This document shows positions 32,750 to 34,601 of a DNA stretch of 34,601 nucleotides, in pieces. The number at the start of each line of letters is the position of its first letter. Position 1 is the first letter of the stretch. The notes under the pieces are model-generated. The model saw nothing but the letters and a program-made list of their open reading frames with translations. It had not been told where the DNA came from and searched no databases. Source of the DNA: an uncultured bacterium. Its GTDB lineage: Bacteria; Chloroflexota; Anaerolineae; J036; Brachytrichaceae. Location of the stretch: the NCBI GenBank assembly GCA_903921365.1, contig CAIXPS010000520.1:1-34601 (forward strand), written 5' to 3'. Both the position numbers and the translations under genes were made by a program.

Positions 32750-33208
32750 CGATTCACGCGCGGCGTTGCGCTGTTTGCCGCGCTGTGCCTGGCGCACCGC
32801 GGGGGCCTGATGGTGGCGGAATATGGGCGAGTCGCTTGCCGCACCCTCAAACGCGTCTTTGATGCGCTCGATATGACGCGGCAGAGTGTTCTTCGGAAGA
32901 TCCGATAGCGCGTACCAGCCGACCGCGTCAGATTCAGGCGACAAACCCAGCTTGCCGCCGATGGGGATACACGCAAACACAAACGCCAGACCGTTGCGCT
33001 CGCGTTTGCCATAGATGGCAATCAGCTTGATCACCGCCACGCGCAAGCCGACTTCCTCGCGCGTTTCGCGGACGACGGTCTCAGTCGGCAACTCGCCCTG
33101 TAGGGCGCGTCCGCCCGGCAGATTCCAGTAATCCATGTCAGTGCGATGACACAACAACACCCGCTGTGTCTCATCCTGAATGATTGCAAATGCGCCTACT
33201 GAAAACAT
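32744..33208 (-). CDS. Nudix hydrolase
   Basis: I choose ATG 33208, preceded by GAGGAAGG on the minus strand; the frame upstream lacks family features. The 154-residue protein contains a full Nudix box, GGRALQGELPTETVVRETREEVGL (pattern GX5EX7REUXEEXGU), within the fold MFSVGAFAIIQDETQRVLLCHR. Such enzymes hydrolyse nucleoside diphosphates linked to another group, for example damaged nucleotides, nucleotide sugars or ADP-ribose. The substrate cannot be predicted here. The last 30 residues are basic and rich in Gln and Arg. It converges on the sigma factor pair. Confidence 0.88.
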   Translation of the reverse strand: MFSVGAFAIIQDETQRVLLCHRTDMDYWNLPGGRALQGELPTETVVRETREEVGLRVAVIKLIAIYGKRERNGLAFVFACIPIGGKLGLSPESDAVGWYALSDLPKNTLPRHIERIKDAFEGAASDSPIFRHHQAPAVRQAQRGKQRNAARESL

Positions 33209-33294
33209 GCCGTTCAAACCTTCCTCATTTAAGTGGTCGTAGCATAATCGTAATTTCAATTTGTGCGAGGCATCAACATTAAAAAACACCAGTT

Positions 33295-33337
33295 GGCGCC
33301 ATTTGCGCCTCGCCATTTACACAGCGCCATTTGCGCC
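33295..33337. repeat. Short direct repeats with inverted arms (GCGCC-ATTT-GCGCC type)
   Basis: GGCGCCATTTGCGCC at 33295-33309 recurs as GCGCCATTTGCGCC at 33324-33337. Each copy has GGCGC/GCGCC arms around a short loop. They lie in the gap between the Nudix and sugar kinase genes, which diverge, and could be regulatory. Confidence 0.5.
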
Positions 33338-33387
33338 CCTGTGCGCCGCGGGGTAAACTGGGATATATAACTGAAGGAGTTATCGTC

Positions 33388-34419
33388 ATGAAAACATTTG
33401 TCACTTTCGGCGAGATCATGTTGCGACTCTCGCCGCCGCCGTTTTATCGCATCATTCACACCCGCAGTTTCGACGTGACCTTCGGCGGCGCTGAAGCCAA
33501 CGTCGCCGTATCACTGGCGCAATTCGGCCTGCCGGTCGAGTTCGTCACCCGCCTGCCTAAGAACGACGTGGCCGACCTGTGCGTGAACTCGTTGCGCTCA
33601 GTCGGCGTCGGCACGAATCACATCGTCCGTGGCGGCGACCGCCTTGGCATCTACTACCTCGAATTCGGGGCCGCCCAGCGCGGCAGCAAGGTCATCTACG
33701 ACCGCGCCAACTCGGCCATCGCCACGCTCAAGCCTGGCACAATCGACTGGAAGTCCATCTTCGCGGACGCCGGGTGGTTTCACTGGACCGGCATTACGCC
33801 GGCCATCAGTGAGAGCGCCGCGGCATGCTGTCTAGAGGCCATCAAGGTCGCGAAAGAGATGGGTGTGACCGTGTCCGCCGACCTCAACTACCGCGCCAAT
33901 CTGTGGAAGTGGGGCAAGAAGGCCAACGAAGTGATGCCCGAGATGATCGGCCTGTGCGATCTGGCGATCGGCAACGAAGAGGACGCCGACATGGTGTTTG
34001 GCATCAAGGCCGCCGACACCGATGTGACGAGCGGCAAGGTCAGCGCCGATTCGTACGTCTATGTGTGCGAAGAGATGAACAAGCGCATGCCGGGGCTGAA
34101 GCAGATCGCCATCACGCTGCGCGGCTCGCTCTCGGCCAGCCACAACACGTGGAGCGGGATGCTCTGGGACAACGGCGTCGTGTACACTGCGCCGACCTAT
34201 GACATCAAACACATCGTCGACCGCGTCGGCGGTGGTGACAGCTTTATGGGCGGGCTGCTGTACGGTCTGCACACCTACCCTGAGAAGCAGAAGGCGATCA
34301 ACTTCGCGGTGGCGGCGTCGTGCCTGAAGCACAGCGTCATGGGCGATTTCAACATGGTCACCGTGGCCGAAGTCGAGAAGCTCATGAAGGGCGACGCCTC
34401 TGGGCGCGTCTCGCGCTGA
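33388..34419 (+). CDS. kdgK: PfkB-family sugar kinase, 2-keto-3-deoxygluconate kinase-like
   Basis: The start is ATG 33388, 8 bp after GAAGGAG; an upstream in-frame codon at 33331 is not supported. The 343-residue product begins MKTFVTFGEIMLRLSPP, as in KDG kinases, with the sugar-binding GGAEANVAVSLAQFG. The PfkB signature near the end is DRVGGGDSFMGGLLYGL, with the catalytic Asp and anion hole. ADLNYRANLWKWGKKANEVM is also typical of KdgK-like enzymes. It would phosphorylate 2-keto-3-deoxygluconate to KDPG with ATP, feeding the Entner-Doudoroff route or uronate breakdown. No KDPG aldolase lies in the window, so the substrate is a family-level inference. It has no clear link to the neighbouring sigma factor. 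Confidence 0.85.
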   Translation: MKTFVTFGEIMLRLSPPPFYRIIHTRSFDVTFGGAEANVAVSLAQFGLPVEFVTRLPKNDVADLCVNSLRSVGVGTNHIVRGGDRLGIYYLEFGAAQRGSKVIYDRANSAIATLKPGTIDWKSIFADAGWFHWTGITPAISESAAACCLEAIKVAKEMGVTVSADLNYRANLWKWGKKANEVMPEMIGLCDLAIGNEEDADMVFGIKAADTDVTSGKVSADSYVYVCEEMNKRMPGLKQIAITLRGSLSASHNTWSGMLWDNGVVYTAPTYDIKHIVDRVGGGDSFMGGLLYGLHTYPEKQKAINFAVAASCLKHSVMGDFNMVTVAEVEKLMKGDASGRVSR

Positions 34420-34471
34420 TGCGCAGCCGGCGTGACATAGGCGCGCGCAGGCTGCCTTGCGTGTCGTTCCG

Positions 34472-34601
34472 TGTAGGGGTGATCCCTTGCGGTCGCCCAT
34501 CTTGCGGTCACGCGTGGTGCCATGTAGGGGCGATCCCTTGCGGTCGCCCATCTTGCGGTCGCGCGTGGTGCCATGTAGGGGCGATCCCTTGCGGTCGCCC
34601 A
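34472..34601 (+). repeat. 51-bp tandem array of the dispersed hairpin element
   Basis: Three units with period 51 bp (34472, 34523 and 34574, the last cut by the window end) each contain the hairpin core with arms GGGCGA and TCGCCC around TCCCTTGCGG (GGGTGA in the first unit). A linker of CATCTTGCGGTC and CGCGTGGTGC type lies between cores. It follows the KdgK-like gene. Confidence 0.9.

Noticed and set aside
34472-34601. Possible CRISPR array
   Set aside because: The 51-bp period has no unique spacers; units are nearly identical throughout and match the dispersed hairpin element.
1-34601. tRNA or rRNA genes
   Set aside because: No cloverleaf with a TTCRANNC arm and no conserved rRNA segment was recognised on either strand.

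Overview
The window is a GC-rich bacterial chromosome segment, most likely from the phylum Chloroflexota (Anaerolineae-like). This rests on gene style rather than a marker gene: a dispersed hairpin repeat with a GTAGGGGC start and TTGCGG loop, a Hint-domain lipoprotein, a pair of COG1373-type ATPases, and a sigma factor overlapping a small membrane protein. No rRNA, tRNA, CRISPR array or complete insertion sequence was seen.

Positions 1-12993 (+ strand) hold part of an exopolysaccharide (EPS) gene cluster. It contains a truncated probable glycosyltransferase, a hexapeptide acetyltransferase, a lipoprotein, a GH44 glycosidase lipoprotein, two GT4-type glycosyltransferases, a sugar-nucleotide epimerase and a membrane GT2 synthase. 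It ends with a polyprenyl-phosphate sugar transferase, a WecG/TagA/CpsF glycosyltransferase fused to two STAS domains, and a three-part fusion (nucleotidyltransferase-like, left-handed beta-helix, sugar-transferase-like) whose key motifs look degraded. Most genes overlap or nearly touch, so they probably form one operon.

Positions 13042-16518 hold a large helicase-associated-like protein, remnants of two broken genes, and an ATPase (- strand) whose start codon lies inside a pair of operator-like palindromes.

Positions 16551-27697 (- strand) form one chemosensory operon, read in the order CheW, CheR-TPR, CheW, MCP, MCP, CheA-REC hybrid, CheB, REC-GGDEF. This is the component set of the Pseudomonas Wsp surface-sensing system, whose output is cyclic di-GMP. 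It lies 3.5 kb from the EPS genes. The simplest model is that receptors drive CheA, CheA phosphorylates the diguanylate cyclase, and c-di-GMP promotes EPS production. No c-di-GMP receptor (for example PilZ) is visible in the window, so the link is inference.

Positions 27698-34601 are mixed: a 0.6-kb intergenic region with palindromes, a Hint-domain lipoprotein, a second ATPase with a near-consensus leaderless promoter behind a large hairpin, a GT2 glycosyltransferase, an ECF-type sigma factor with a tiny overlapping membrane protein, a Nudix hydrolase, a PfkB-type (KdgK-like) sugar kinase, and a 51-bp tandem array of the dispersed hairpin at the right edge.

A cross-cutting signal is that four conserved proteins (a GT4, WecG-STAS, CheB, CheR) carry in-frame repeats of about 18 bp made of small inverted repeats, placed at loops or domain boundaries.
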